A DNA stretch of 16,592 bases from Bacillota bacterium (GTDB lineage: Bacteria; Bacillota; Sulfobacillia; JAJZYS01; JAJYTV01). The notes beneath the pieces were generated by a model. That model was given only the letters and a program-made list of their open reading frames with translations. It was not told the origin of the DNA and searched no databases. The stretch lies in assembly GCA_021792885.1 (NCBI GenBank), contig JAJYTV010000011.1:1-16592 (forward strand). The letters are read 5' to 3'. Below, piece by piece: positions 1 to 6,224 of this stretch (position 1 is its first letter; each line of letters starts with the position of its first letter). Both the position numbers and the translations under genes were made by a program.

Positions 1-1529
1 GCCCCCATGATGAACGCACCGGCCGTCGAGATGACGTTGAGCTGGTGCCATCCGAAGCCGAGCGGATAGGTCCACATGCGGCGGGTCATGCCGGCGAAGC
101 CGAGCAGGTACTGGGGGCCGAACGTCACCCAGAAACCGCCGACGAAGAGCGCCCACACGAGTTTCCCTTGGCGCTCGTCGAGCCGGTAGCCGAACAGCTT
201 TGGCCACCAGTAGTAGAGCCCCGACATGAGGCCGAAGACGGTGCCGCCGATCAGGGTGTTGTGGAAGTGCGCCACCAGGAAGTAGCTGTTGTGCAGCTGG
301 TAGTCCGCCGGGACGGTCGCGAGCAGCATTCCCGTCGCGCCGCCGACGACGAACGTGGGGATGAAAGCGATCAGCCAGAGCATGGCGACCGTGAGGCGCA
401 CCCTGCCATGCCACATCGTGAAGATCCAGTTGAAGATCTTCACGCCGGTGGGGATGGCGATGAGCATCGTCGAGAGGCCGAAGAACGCGTTGACTGCGGG
501 GCCAGCGCCCATCGTGAAGAAGTGGTGGACCCACGTGCCGTAGGCAAGCACCATGATGGCGATCATCGAGACGACCATGGACGTGTAGCCGAACAGGCGC
601 TTCTGCGAGAACACGGACGCGACCTCGGAAAAGATGCCGAATGCGGGCAGGGCTACGATGTACACTTCCGGATGGCCGAAGAGCCAGAACAGGTTGACGT
701 ACATCATCGGCATGCCGCCGTGCCCGATGGTGAAGAAGTGGGTGTGGGCCAGCCGGTCGAGCAGGGTCATCAGCAACGCGACGGTGAGCGGCGGGAAGGC
801 AAACAGGATGAGGGCCGACGTGTTCAGCGTCGCCCAGGCGAAGAGCGGCATGCGCATCAGCGTCATGCCCTTCGCACGCATGCGTAGCACAGTGGTGAGG
901 AAGTTGACGCCGGTGATGGTGGTGCCGATGCCGGAGATGATCAGGGCGATGAGGTAGTAGTTCTCCCCCACCCCGGGGTTGAAGCGCAGTTCGGTAAGCG
1001 GCGGGTAGGCGGTCCAGCCGGCATTCGGCGACCCGCCGACCACGAACGAGAGGTTGAACAGAGCGGCTCCGGAAGCGAACAGCCAGAAGCTGATCGCGTT
1101 GAGCCGGGGGAACGCAACGTCCCGCGCCCCGATCATCAGGGGCACCACGGCGTTGAACAGCGCGAAGATCAGCGGCATCGCCATGAAGAAGATCATGATC
1201 GTACCGTGGGTGGTGAAGATCTCGTCATACTGCTGCGCGGTGATGACGTGCGCGGTGGGCAGCGCGAGGGCGGTTCGCAGCATCAGGGCATCGACGCCGC
1301 CACGGAACAGCATGAGCAGCGCTGAGATGAGATACATCACCGCGATTTTCTTATGGTCCACGGTGGTGAGCCACTCGCGCCAGAGCCAGTCCCAACGGCG
1401 GTGACGGGTGAGCCACCAGATGAGTCCGATCATGCTCAGGACGATCAGGATCCCGGCTGCGACCTGGGTAGGCTGCAGCACGCTCGGCGGGAACAAGGTA
1501 TGCACCAGGTAGGGTACGAACGATGGCAT
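1..1529 (-). CDS. qoxB: Menaquinol/heme-copper oxidase subunit I, partial at 3' end
   Basis: Catalytic subunit of a heme-copper terminal oxidase in the membrane. It oxidises quinol, reduces O2 to water and pumps protons. About 509 residues are visible before the gene leaves the window at position 1. The start is ATG at 1529, with GGAGG at 1536-1540 six bases upstream. Family residues are all present: low-spin heme ligands H108 and H423, CuB ligands H286 (in GHPEVY, with Y290 for the His-Tyr cross-link), H335 and H336, and high-spin heme ligand H421. D-channel residues D137 and N144 (in ARDVAFPRLN) and E288 are present, as is K-channel K364 (TGVKIFNW). The spacing between them matches A1-type oxidases. 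The preceding subunit II lacks CuA, so a quinol oxidase (QoxB/CyoB) is favoured over cytochrome c oxidase CtaD. Subunits III and IV would be expected beyond the left edge. Confidence 0.93.
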   Translation of the reverse strand, partial: MPSFVPYLVHTLFPPSVLQPTQVAAGILIVLSMIGLIWWLTRHRRWDWLWREWLTTVDHKKIAVMYLISALLMLFRGGVDALMLRTALALPTAHVITAQQYDEIFTTHGTIMIFFMAMPLIFALFNAVVPLMIGARDVAFPRLNAISFWLFASGAALFNLSFVVGGSPNAGWTAYPPLTELRFNPGVGENYYLIALIISGIGTTITGVNFLTTVLRMRAKGMTLMRMPLFAWATLNTSALILFAFPPLTVALLMTLLDRLAHTHFFTIGHGGMPMMYVNLFWLFGHPEVYIVALPAFGIFSEVASVFSQKRLFGYTSMVVSMIAIMVLAYGTWVHHFFTMGAGPAVNAFFGLSTMLIAIPTGVKIFNWIFTMWHGRVRLTVAMLWLIAFIPTFVVGGATGMLLATVPADYQLHNSYFLVAHFHNTLIGGTVFGLMSGLYYWWPKLFGYRLDERQGKLVWALFVGGFWVTFGPQYLLGFAGMTRRMWTYPLGFGWHQLNVISTAGAFIMG

Positions 1530-1544
1530 GACAGGCCTCCTCGA

Positions 1545-2423
1545 TCAGTTGGACATGGAGGGCATGAACATCCCGCCCGTGAGCGTGAAGCCGCTCGACG
1601 TCGGGGGGAACGTATCGGACGGGTAGCCGCCGTAGGTCGCCTCGGCCACGGTTCCGAAGCGCGTGAGGCGGTGGTAGTCGGCCGCCGTCATCGGTGCGCG
1701 CGTGGTCCTTACGCCCTGCGCCCAACTGCTGAACGCGGTGGGCGAAACGGCCCGCACCGTGAAGAACATCTTTTCAAACCCGACGCCGGAGAAGTTGCCG
1801 CTGTGGCCCCAGTAGACGCCGGGGTGGTTCGCCTCAAGCCAGAGCGGCAGCACCCAGTTGGGCATGGTGTACTCCATGCCGCCGAGCTGCGGCACCCAGA
1901 ACGTGTTCATCGCGGAGTCGCCGAACAGCCGGAACAGCACCGGCCGACCGGCCGGGATGACAGCGTAGTTGACGGTGGCCACATGCTGAGACGGATACTC
2001 GAATACCCACTTCCACGTCAGAGATGTCACGTTGATGACGAGCGGCTTCGGGCTCTTCGGTACCTTCGCGAGGGCGTAGACCCCCGTCACCGTCGGCACG
2101 CTGATGGCCGCCACGATCAGCACAGGAATGGCAAACCAGACGATCTCGAGCCAGCGGTTCTCGGCCCAGTTCGGACGATATGGCGCCCGGTTGCCCTTGC
2201 GGTCGCGAAAACGCACGAGGGCGATCGCGAGGAGCACGAAGACGAACCCGATCACCACCGCCATCGCGATGCCCGCAATGGCCATCGTGTGGAGTTCGCT
2301 CGCCGCGACCGGTCCAGCCGGGTGCAGGAGCACGTACTGAGAACCGCATCCGGTCAGGACAAGTGTTGCCAAGGTTACCAAAGACAGATAAAGAGACCCT
2401 CGCAGGAGACGTTTGCGCAGAAT
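1545..2423 (-). CDS. qoxA: Menaquinol oxidase subunit II (lipoprotein, no CuA)
   Basis: Subunit II of the quinol oxidase, membrane-anchored with an outer cupredoxin domain. From the proposed start it has 292 residues: a charged n-region (LRKRLLRG), a lipobox LTGC with Cys26, TM helices near residues 47-70 and 92-115 (conserved ENRWLEIVWFAIP), then the C-terminal domain with FWVPQLGGMEYTMPN and NFSGVGFEKM. No cysteine occurs in that domain, so the CuA site of cytochrome c oxidases is missing, as in QoxA/CyoA. It lies 15 bases upstream of qoxB in the same operon. The start is uncertain: no ATG, GTG or TTG lies next to the signal peptide. ATT at 2423 (or CTG at 2420) sits 5-8 bases after AGGGGTG (2429-2435). 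A TTG at 2474 would give an unusually long n-region with a poor ribosome site. Confidence 0.9.
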   Translation of the reverse strand: MLRKRLLRGSLYLSLVTLATLVLTGCGSQYVLLHPAGPVAASELHTMAIAGIAMAVVIGFVFVLLAIALVRFRDRKGNRAPYRPNWAENRWLEIVWFAIPVLIVAAISVPTVTGVYALAKVPKSPKPLVINVTSLTWKWVFEYPSQHVATVNYAVIPAGRPVLFRLFGDSAMNTFWVPQLGGMEYTMPNWVLPLWLEANHPGVYWGHSGNFSGVGFEKMFFTVRAVSPTAFSSWAQGVRTTRAPMTAADYHRLTRFGTVAEATYGGYPSDTFPPTSSGFTLTGGMFMPSMSN

Positions 2424-2428
2424 CGGCT

Positions 2429-2435
2429 CACCCCT
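2429..2435 (-). promoter_or_regulatory. Ribosome binding site supporting a non-canonical qoxA start
   Basis: On the minus strand the sequence AGGGGTGA precedes ATT (2421-2423) and CTG (2418-2420) at normal spacing. It is the only convincing Shine-Dalgarno close to the lipoprotein signal peptide of qoxA, and it is the reason for placing the start here rather than at the upstream TTG. Confidence 0.5.
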
Positions 2436-2536
2436 GGTCGGAAGACTGCGGATCGCCGATGGCGTTGCCGCCAAAGGCCCATACCCGCTTGTCCACGATA
2501 ATGGGGGCGAACGGCCCCGACGAGGTAGGGCCAGCA

Positions 2537-2611
2537 GGCCAAAGCGCAAAGGGCCAAACGGCCATGTGCGGATGGCCAATCGGACGTAGGGCGGGCATGT
2601 GAATGGGCCAA
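2537..2611. repeat. Four GGCCAA direct repeats upstream of qoxA
   Basis: GGCCAA occurs at 2537-2542, 2552-2557, 2574-2579 and 2606-2611, with a small inverted repeat (GGCCAT 2560-2565, ATGGCC 2572-2577) in the middle. The cluster lies about 115-190 bases upstream of the proposed qoxA start. Spacing is not constant (15, 22 and 32 bases), so it is not a simple tandem repeat. A regulator-binding cluster is one reading and chance in GC-rich DNA is another. Confidence 0.4.
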
Positions 2612-2723
2612 ATGGACCCGTGAGCCGGATGTAGCAGACGTGCTGTGACATGCGGTCGTGAGGTGACGTAAGATGCGTACGGCCCTCTTGGTTTCCTGTG
2701 AGCGGGGCCCTATGCAACTGCTC

Positions 2724-2753
2724 GTTCTGGCAGACGCGGGCCGAGTCTGTCAA
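2724..2753 (-). promoter_or_regulatory. Candidate sigma-A promoter for qoxAB (weak)
   Basis: A consensus -35 TTGACA on the minus strand (2748-2753) is followed after 18 bases by CAGAAC (2724-2729), which matches the -10 consensus at only three positions. If used, the qoxA leader would be roughly 300 bases and would include the GGCCAA cluster. Only the -35 element is convincing. Confidence 0.25.
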
Positions 2754-2801
2754 GTAGGTGTAAAAGCGGCGAGAAATTTCCTGCGTGAAGCGACTTAGGC
2801 G

Positions 2802-2825
2802 GCAGACTCAGGAAGCTGAGGCTGC
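2802..2825 (+). other. Hairpin in non-coding region
   Basis: Arms GCAG-A-CTCAG (2802-2811) and CTGAG-G-CTGC (2816-2825) enclose the loop GAAG. They form a nine-pair stem with one A-G mismatch. No T-run follows, so it is not a simple terminator. It lies in what could be the leader of the cupin-like gene. Confidence 0.4.
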
Positions 2826-2843
2826 TCACGAGGAGTGGCCCCG

Positions 2844-2878
2844 GTTTCGTGGACAGGTAAAGTGCGTGGTCACGAAAC
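2844..2878 (+). other. Second hairpin in non-coding region
   Basis: GTTTCGTG (2844-2851) is perfectly complementary to CACGAAAC (2871-2878), with a 19-base loop and two further C-G pairs after a one-base bulge. Together with the hairpin at 2802-2825 it suggests a structured RNA leader or paired protein sites. No known riboswitch consensus was recognised. Confidence 0.4.
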
Positions 2879-2936
2879 GGAGGCAACTCCACCTGACGCG
2901 GTTGGGGGCACTCCCGGTACGTCCTTTCAGTATTGA

Positions 2937-2952
2937 GCGCAAACGCTTGCGC
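2937..2952. promoter_or_regulatory. LacI/CcpA-type operator-like palindrome
   Basis: GCGCAAACGCTTGCGC is a 16-base palindrome with a single mismatched pair. Its core AAACGCTT fits the AANCGNTT core shared by LacI/GalR-family operators and resembles CcpA cre sites, although the outer TG/CA bases of cre are not present. It lies 121 bases upstream of the cupin-like gene start. The assignment to that gene is inferred from position. Confidence 0.45.
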
Positions 2953-3073
2953 CTCTTCGGGCCGCCAGTCGGGCTATGTGTCGCTCCGAGGAGTCGTCAG
3001 GCATACCAATATCTCTGAGGGCGAAGGCCTGCCGCGAAGCCTTAGCAATGGAGATCAGCCGGGGGGACACGCT

Positions 3074-3718
3074 GTGCTGTACGAAGATGTCGGTGCGCAG
3101 CCCTGGGAGTCGGTGGACGGGTGTCAGCGGAAAGATGTTGCGGACGGGATCGTTCTATGGAACGTCGACACGAACTCAAACCTGCCGCTCGAGCATGCGG
3201 AGCAGACGCTCTTCATCTTGAAGGGCAGTGGAAAGCTGCGGGTAACCGAGCTGATATTCATCCTGAGCCCCGGCATCGTGATGGTGCTTCCCCGGAGCAG
3301 CGAGTCCGTGGTGATGCCTTACCCGGGAGATCCCTTGATGATCCTCGAGGTCGCCGCCTCACCCCGAACCCTAGCCCGGGGAGAAGAAGAGAATGCTGCA
3401 AGGTACGAGGCGGCCGTGCAGCCGCTTCGCACGGTGGCCGAACAGGACATCTCCCTCAACGCGGAGCCAACAGCTGGGGCGGACGTGGAAGAAGACGTTC
3501 CGAAAGTGGCGATCTTCGAACCTGCGCTACCGGCTGCCCCATCCTCTGAGCTCCCTCCGCCAGATCCTGTGCCCGGTGCACCGGCAAGTCCAGGCGAGCA
3601 ACCCATCGTCCAGGAGGTGCGTTCCGCGTCCGGCGGATCATCCCTTGCGCGCTATCTCGCATCGAGCCCGGTGAGTGGCCGGACGCGGCATCCTGTTCCC
3701 CGCTCGACACGCGAATAA
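3074..3718 (+). CDS. Degenerate cupin-domain protein with disordered C-terminal tail
   Basis: About 214 residues from GTG 3074, which has GGGGGG (3061-3066) seven bases upstream. Longer starts exist (TTG 2933) but lack a comparable ribosome site. Residues about 25-95 look like a single cupin beta-barrel: VLWNVDTN, EHAEQTLFILKGSGKLRV, then LSPGIVMVLPRSS. The first motif keeps one His (H41) and the turn Gly (G51). The second motif has G67 and P73 but no His, so metal binding and enzymatic activity are doubtful, and a structural or ligand-sensing role is possible. Residues from about 100 onward are rich in Pro, Ala, Glu and Ser and probably unstructured. No signal peptide is seen. A hairpin follows the stop. 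The true function is unknown. Confidence 0.65.
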   Translation: MLYEDVGAQPWESVDGCQRKDVADGIVLWNVDTNSNLPLEHAEQTLFILKGSGKLRVTELIFILSPGIVMVLPRSSESVVMPYPGDPLMILEVAASPRTLARGEEENAARYEAAVQPLRTVAEQDISLNAEPTAGADVEEDVPKVAIFEPALPAAPSSELPPPDPVPGAPASPGEQPIVQEVRSASGGSSLARYLASSPVSGRTRHPVPRSTRE

Positions 3719-3730
3719 CGAGAGTGAACA

Positions 3731-3769
3731 GAGCCGCTCGCGTCCTGATTGGTGGACGCCGGGCGGCTC
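3731..3769 (+). terminator. Terminator-like hairpin after cupin gene
   Basis: GAGCCGCTCGCGTCC (3731-3745) pairs with GGACGCCGGGCGGCTC (3754-3769) with one mismatch and one bulge around an eight-base loop, followed by CTTCCTAT. It begins 12 bases after the stop of the cupin-like gene. The T-run is short, but the stem is long and GC-rich. Confidence 0.6.
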
Positions 3770-3905
3770 CTTCCTATAGGCGCAGTGCGAACGGGAGAGC
3801 ACCTGTACCTCAGGAAACATAACGTGTAATGCGTACGTGATGCCGAACTGGCCCCTGCGACAGTTCCCACGTCATGCGCGACAGAGCGATCGAGGGGGAT
3901 AGGGC

Positions 3906-4148
3906 GTGTCCGACAACTTCAGCGGGCTTCAGGCCCTGGGTGGAGGATGGCGCTTCAGTTCGTTCCGTGAGACGATCCGCAGCCTTCTCGCACAGACCGT
4001 GCGCATCCAGACGAACGACTCTGCCTTCTACGGCAAGCTGGCGAATGTGGAGACCACCTTCGTGACGCTAGCGCACTCCACTTCGCCGAGCAGCGTTCAC
4101 CTTACCTATATCCCGTTCCGCCACATCAACGCGGTCACTGCACTCTGA
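3906..4148 (+). CDS. Small LSm/Hfq-like beta-barrel protein
   Basis: 80 residues from GTG 3906, preceded by GAGGGGG with normal spacing. The pattern is an N-terminal helix (FRETIRSLLAQ), then alternating strands: TVRIQTNDSAFYGKLANVETTFVTLAH, a short Thr/Ser loop and LTYIPFRHINAV. It resembles the Sm fold as seen in small Bacillota proteins of the DUF2642/YuzF kind (strand, Gly-rich turn, strand, then a final IP..HI strand). Such proteins are often spore- or coat-associated, but their RNA-binding role is unproven. The assignment is by pattern only. It is probably co-transcribed with the gene at 4198, from which it is separated by 49 bases containing a hairpin. Confidence 0.7.
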   Translation: MSDNFSGLQALGGGWRFSSFRETIRSLLAQTVRIQTNDSAFYGKLANVETTFVTLAHSTSPSSVHLTYIPFRHINAVTAL

Positions 4149-4153
4149 ACTCC

Positions 4154-4177
4154 GCGGGTTGTCGCAGGGCAACCCGC
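4154..4177 (+). other. Intergenic hairpin between LSm-like and DGTHR genes
   Basis: GCGGGTTG (4154-4161) and CAACCCGC (4170-4177) form a perfect eight-pair stem with the loop TCGCAGGG, starting five bases after the upstream stop. No T-run follows, and the next ribosome site (GGGGAG) begins about ten bases downstream. It may stabilise or partly attenuate the mRNA. Confidence 0.55.
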
Positions 4178-4197
4178 CCGAAGTGGGGGAGCCTCGC

Positions 4198-5040
4198 ATG
4201 CTTGAGGGCCGGTACCTCCTCGGTGTCGAGCCGGCGGAAACCACGACATCCTTCCTTGCCCGCTCGGCCAGGTTTCCTGTCGACCAAGCGGCGATCCGCG
4301 AGCGGTGCGATGCGGCACGCGACATACGGGCTGCACGGGGACCGCTCTCGCAGCGGGTCGTCCCTTGCCCCCCCCAGTATGACGAGCACCTTTCGCGGGT
4401 GCGATCGAGGCCGCTCTTCCAGAGCCTGTTCCACTCATACGGCACTGACCTTGGCCTTGTCGACATCGCATCTCTCATCCCTGTGCAGCCCCACGCGGAT
4501 TACTCGTTCGCCCTCGAAGCGGTGCCGCCCGCCCCGAAGGAGCAGGAGATCCTGGATGTCTGCTTGCCCGCAGGTCCCCAGCCGCTGGACGCCTGGGGCG
4601 GCGTCACCGACGCACACGGCGTCGGGTCCTTCACCGTGTGCAGCAACGACCTGAACCTCATGGTCAGTGAGGTGCATATGGACACAGACCCTCTCTTGAA
4701 GGTCACCTTCACACTCAGCAAGACCGCCGTGTTCCTGGTCGTCGCAGAGGAGGAGGGCAGGCTCTTTCTCAAGGATGGGACCCATCGCGCGATCGGTCTT
4801 CTGGCGCGCGGCGTTGCAATGGCGCCGTGTGTGATCCTGCGCGAAGTGTCCGGACGCTCCATCGTTCCGGATTTCCTTCCGAGGGATTCGATCTTCGGCG
4901 TGCATCCGCCGCAGGTGGGCGACTTTTTTGACGAGCGGCTGTACTTCGCGCATCCCTGGGCACGTGGCATCAAGGTCGTCCGTATCCGGTCGGACGAATT
5001 CGTGCTGCCGAAGGGCGGATTGGATGTCCCTGTGGAGTGA
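4198..5040 (+). CDS. Uncharacterised protein with ParB-like DGTHR motif
   Basis: 280 residues from ATG 4198, with GGGGAG seven bases upstream. An in-frame start at 4159 would fall inside the hairpin and has no ribosome site. No signal peptide or membrane helix is evident, so it is probably cytoplasmic. The most distinctive segment is LFLKDGTHRAIGLLARG at residues 189-205. The DGxHR...A...G pattern is the phosphate/nucleotide-binding signature of ParB/sulfiredoxin-like folds, but the rest of the protein does not look like a classical ParB, and one short motif is not proof. Residues 170-190 (FTLSKTAVFLVVAEEEGR) look like the strand leading into it. It follows the LSm-like gene and may form an operon with it. 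I do not recognise a specific family. Confidence 0.75.
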   Translation: MLEGRYLLGVEPAETTTSFLARSARFPVDQAAIRERCDAARDIRAARGPLSQRVVPCPPQYDEHLSRVRSRPLFQSLFHSYGTDLGLVDIASLIPVQPHADYSFALEAVPPAPKEQEILDVCLPAGPQPLDAWGGVTDAHGVGSFTVCSNDLNLMVSEVHMDTDPLLKVTFTLSKTAVFLVVAEEEGRLFLKDGTHRAIGLLARGVAMAPCVILREVSGRSIVPDFLPRDSIFGVHPPQVGDFFDERLYFAHPWARGIKVVRIRSDEFVLPKGGLDVPVE

Positions 5041-5318
5041 CCGCGGGAAGGCTGGCGCCATTGGGGAATGACACGACTGCATGGCAGCGAGCAGTCGCCA
5101 GGCTGCGGATTCGTCTCGCGACCTCCACCGCAGCTTCCATTCCGTCGGCTACCGGTGCGATCAGCTCCGAGGATCCACAGGAACTGCAACCCCGCATCAA
5201 GAAGCGGGGGACGACCAGGTCCGCAACGGAAGAACTGAGGTCATTGCGACAGGGGGCCCTCCAACCATGGCCGGGGCGGGCTCTTCAAGGCAAAGCGTGC
5301 AGCGGGCTCGGTGGCTAA
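5037..5318 (+). CDS. Possible small downstream ORF, doubtful
   Basis: 93 codons. A GTG overlaps the upstream stop (GTGA, 5037-5040), and its TAA (5316-5318) overlaps the fabL stop on the other strand. The overlap with the upstream gene would suit translational coupling. Against it, the product is rich in Arg, Ala, Ser and Gly without any motif. About two thirds of its codons end in G or C, near background rather than the stronger third-position bias of the clear genes here. A small hairpin (CCCCGC 5190-5195, GCGGGG 5204-5209) lies inside it. It may simply be the 274-base intergenic spacer. Confidence 0.25.
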   Translation: MTAGRLAPLGNDTTAWQRAVARLRIRLATSTAASIPSATGAISSEDPQELQPRIKKRGTTRSATEELRSLRQGALQPWPGRALQGKACSGLGG

Positions 5319-6070
5319 GCCAACGTCTGGTAGCCGCCATCCACGAAGAGTGTGGACCCGGTCACCATGCGCGAGAGGTCCGAGGCCAGGAAGAGGACGG
5401 TCTGCGCGACGTCCTCAGCAGTGAGCAGCCGCCGCATGGGCGTGCGCGCGAGGGCCCCCGCGATCAGTTCCTCGCGGTTGGGAAAGTGCGTGAGGGCGTC
5501 CGTCTCTACGACGCCAGGTGACACGGCGTTCACGCGGATCTGCCGCGGCCCGAGCTCGACGGCGAGGTGGCGGGCGAGCGATTCGATCGCCGCCTTTGAC
5601 GCACCCACTGCGGTGTAGTAGGGAAAGGCGCGGATGGCGCCGAGGCTCGAGATGGCCACGATCGAGCCGCCGTTCTGCATCAGCGGTACGGCAAGCTGGG
5701 CGGCGCTGAGAAATCCCCACGCGTTGATGTCCATCGTCCACTGGAAATGGCGCAGCGTGATGTCCATCGCGTCCCGCTCGACGCCGGACGCGGCGTTCGC
5801 CACGAGGAGGTCCAGGGTGCCGAACCGCTCCCGGACCTCGCCGAACAAGCTTGCCAGGGCGCCCGGGTCGGCCACGTTCGCCTTCACGGCGAACGCCTCC
5901 ACCCCACGCTGCTGCAGCTCCGACACCGTGGCCTCGGCTGCCTTGCGGTTCCTCAAGTAGTTGAAGGCGACATGCACTCCCGCGTCGGCGAGGGCGAGAG
6001 CGATCGCCCGCCCGATGCCCCTGCCGCCGCCGGTGACGACGGCATGACGCCCGCGTAGGTCAAGTTCCAC
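5315..6070 (-). CDS. fabL: Enoyl-[ACP] reductase III (NADPH), SDR family
   Basis: Short-chain dehydrogenase of 251 residues, closely resembling Bacillus FabL, which reduces trans-2-enoyl-ACP in the last step of each fatty-acid elongation cycle. It shows the Rossmann motif TGGGRGIG (13-20), NAASG (92-96), N116, S142, and the catalytic pair Y152-x6-K159 (YTAVGASK). It also has FabL-like stretches WTMDINA, ISSLGAIR, VNAVSPGVVETDAL and HFPNRE, and the usual C-terminal FVDGG. The start is GTG 6070, with AAGGAGG seven bases upstream. Length matches the family (about 250). It is divergent from the germination operon and convergent with the preceding block. A generic SDR is the alternative, but the FabL-specific HFPNRE and NAASGV segments make this call likely. 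Confidence 0.87.
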   Translation of the reverse strand: MELDLRGRHAVVTGGGRGIGRAIALALADAGVHVAFNYLRNRKAAEATVSELQQRGVEAFAVKANVADPGALASLFGEVRERFGTLDLLVANAASGVERDAMDITLRHFQWTMDINAWGFLSAAQLAVPLMQNGGSIVAISSLGAIRAFPYYTAVGASKAAIESLARHLAVELGPRQIRVNAVSPGVVETDALTHFPNREELIAGALARTPMRRLLTAEDVAQTVLFLASDLSRMVTGSTLFVDGGYQTLA

Positions 6071-6172
6071 GAGAGAGCCTCCTTGCCAAGTGCCTTGGAG
6101 TGTCTTCCGTGGGGCGTTCGTGCTCTTGATCACCGGGACCTGCCCGAACCGGTCCTCCTTGCCAGCCGCCCG

Positions 6173-6202
6173 GCATCGTCGCCCTGCTTCGCGCGCATAC
6201 TG
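6173..6202 (+). promoter_or_regulatory. Sigma-G/sigma-F-like forespore promoter for gerABC
   Basis: GCATC (6173-6177), an 18-base spacer and CATACTG (6196-6202) resemble the Bacillus sigma-G consensus (GHATR, N18, CATNNTA), with one mismatch in each box. The predicted transcript start near 6208 leaves a short leader carrying GGGAGG (6211-6216) before the TTG start. gerA-type operons are known to be forespore-expressed, so position and motif agree. Confidence 0.5.
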
Positions 6203-6224
6203 GATTGCGTGGGAGGCGAAGGAC

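Larger units (their letters stand above)
2424..3073. other. Long non-coding region between qoxAB and the cupin gene
   Basis: About 650 bases separate the divergent genes qoxA (minus) and the cupin-like gene (plus). No convincing gene was found: the open frames here have poor ribosome sites and no recognisable domains. From left to right it holds four GGCCAA motifs (2537-2611), a TTGACA on the minus strand (2748-2753), two hairpins (2802-2825 and 2844-2878) and a near-perfect palindrome (2937-2952). It therefore probably holds the control regions of both transcription units and long leaders. Confidence 0.6.

Noticed and set aside
45..887. Plus-strand 280-residue open frame opposite qoxB
   Set aside because: Composition is Glu/His/Arg/Asp-rich as expected for the antisense of a hydrophobic GC-rich gene; no motif and no ribosome site.
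1023..1025. GGSPNAGWT in QoxB instead of GGAPDAGWT seemed to remove the D-channel aspartate
   Set aside because: Counting from the heme ligands places the D-channel Asp at D137 in ARDVAFPRLN, which is intact; N169 is a different loop residue.
1545..2753. A 402-residue reading of QoxA with a 110-residue N-terminal extension
   Set aside because: The extension is low-complexity translation of the repeat-bearing non-coding region and would bury a good lipoprotein signal peptide.
4159..4197. Upstream start for the DGTHR protein at 4159
   Set aside because: It lies within the intergenic hairpin and has no ribosome site, whereas ATG 4198 has GGGGAG at seven bases.
5190..5209. CCCCGC/GCGGGG hairpin as a terminator before fabL
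   Set aside because: Only six pairs, no T-run on either strand; kept only as a note in the small ORF entry.
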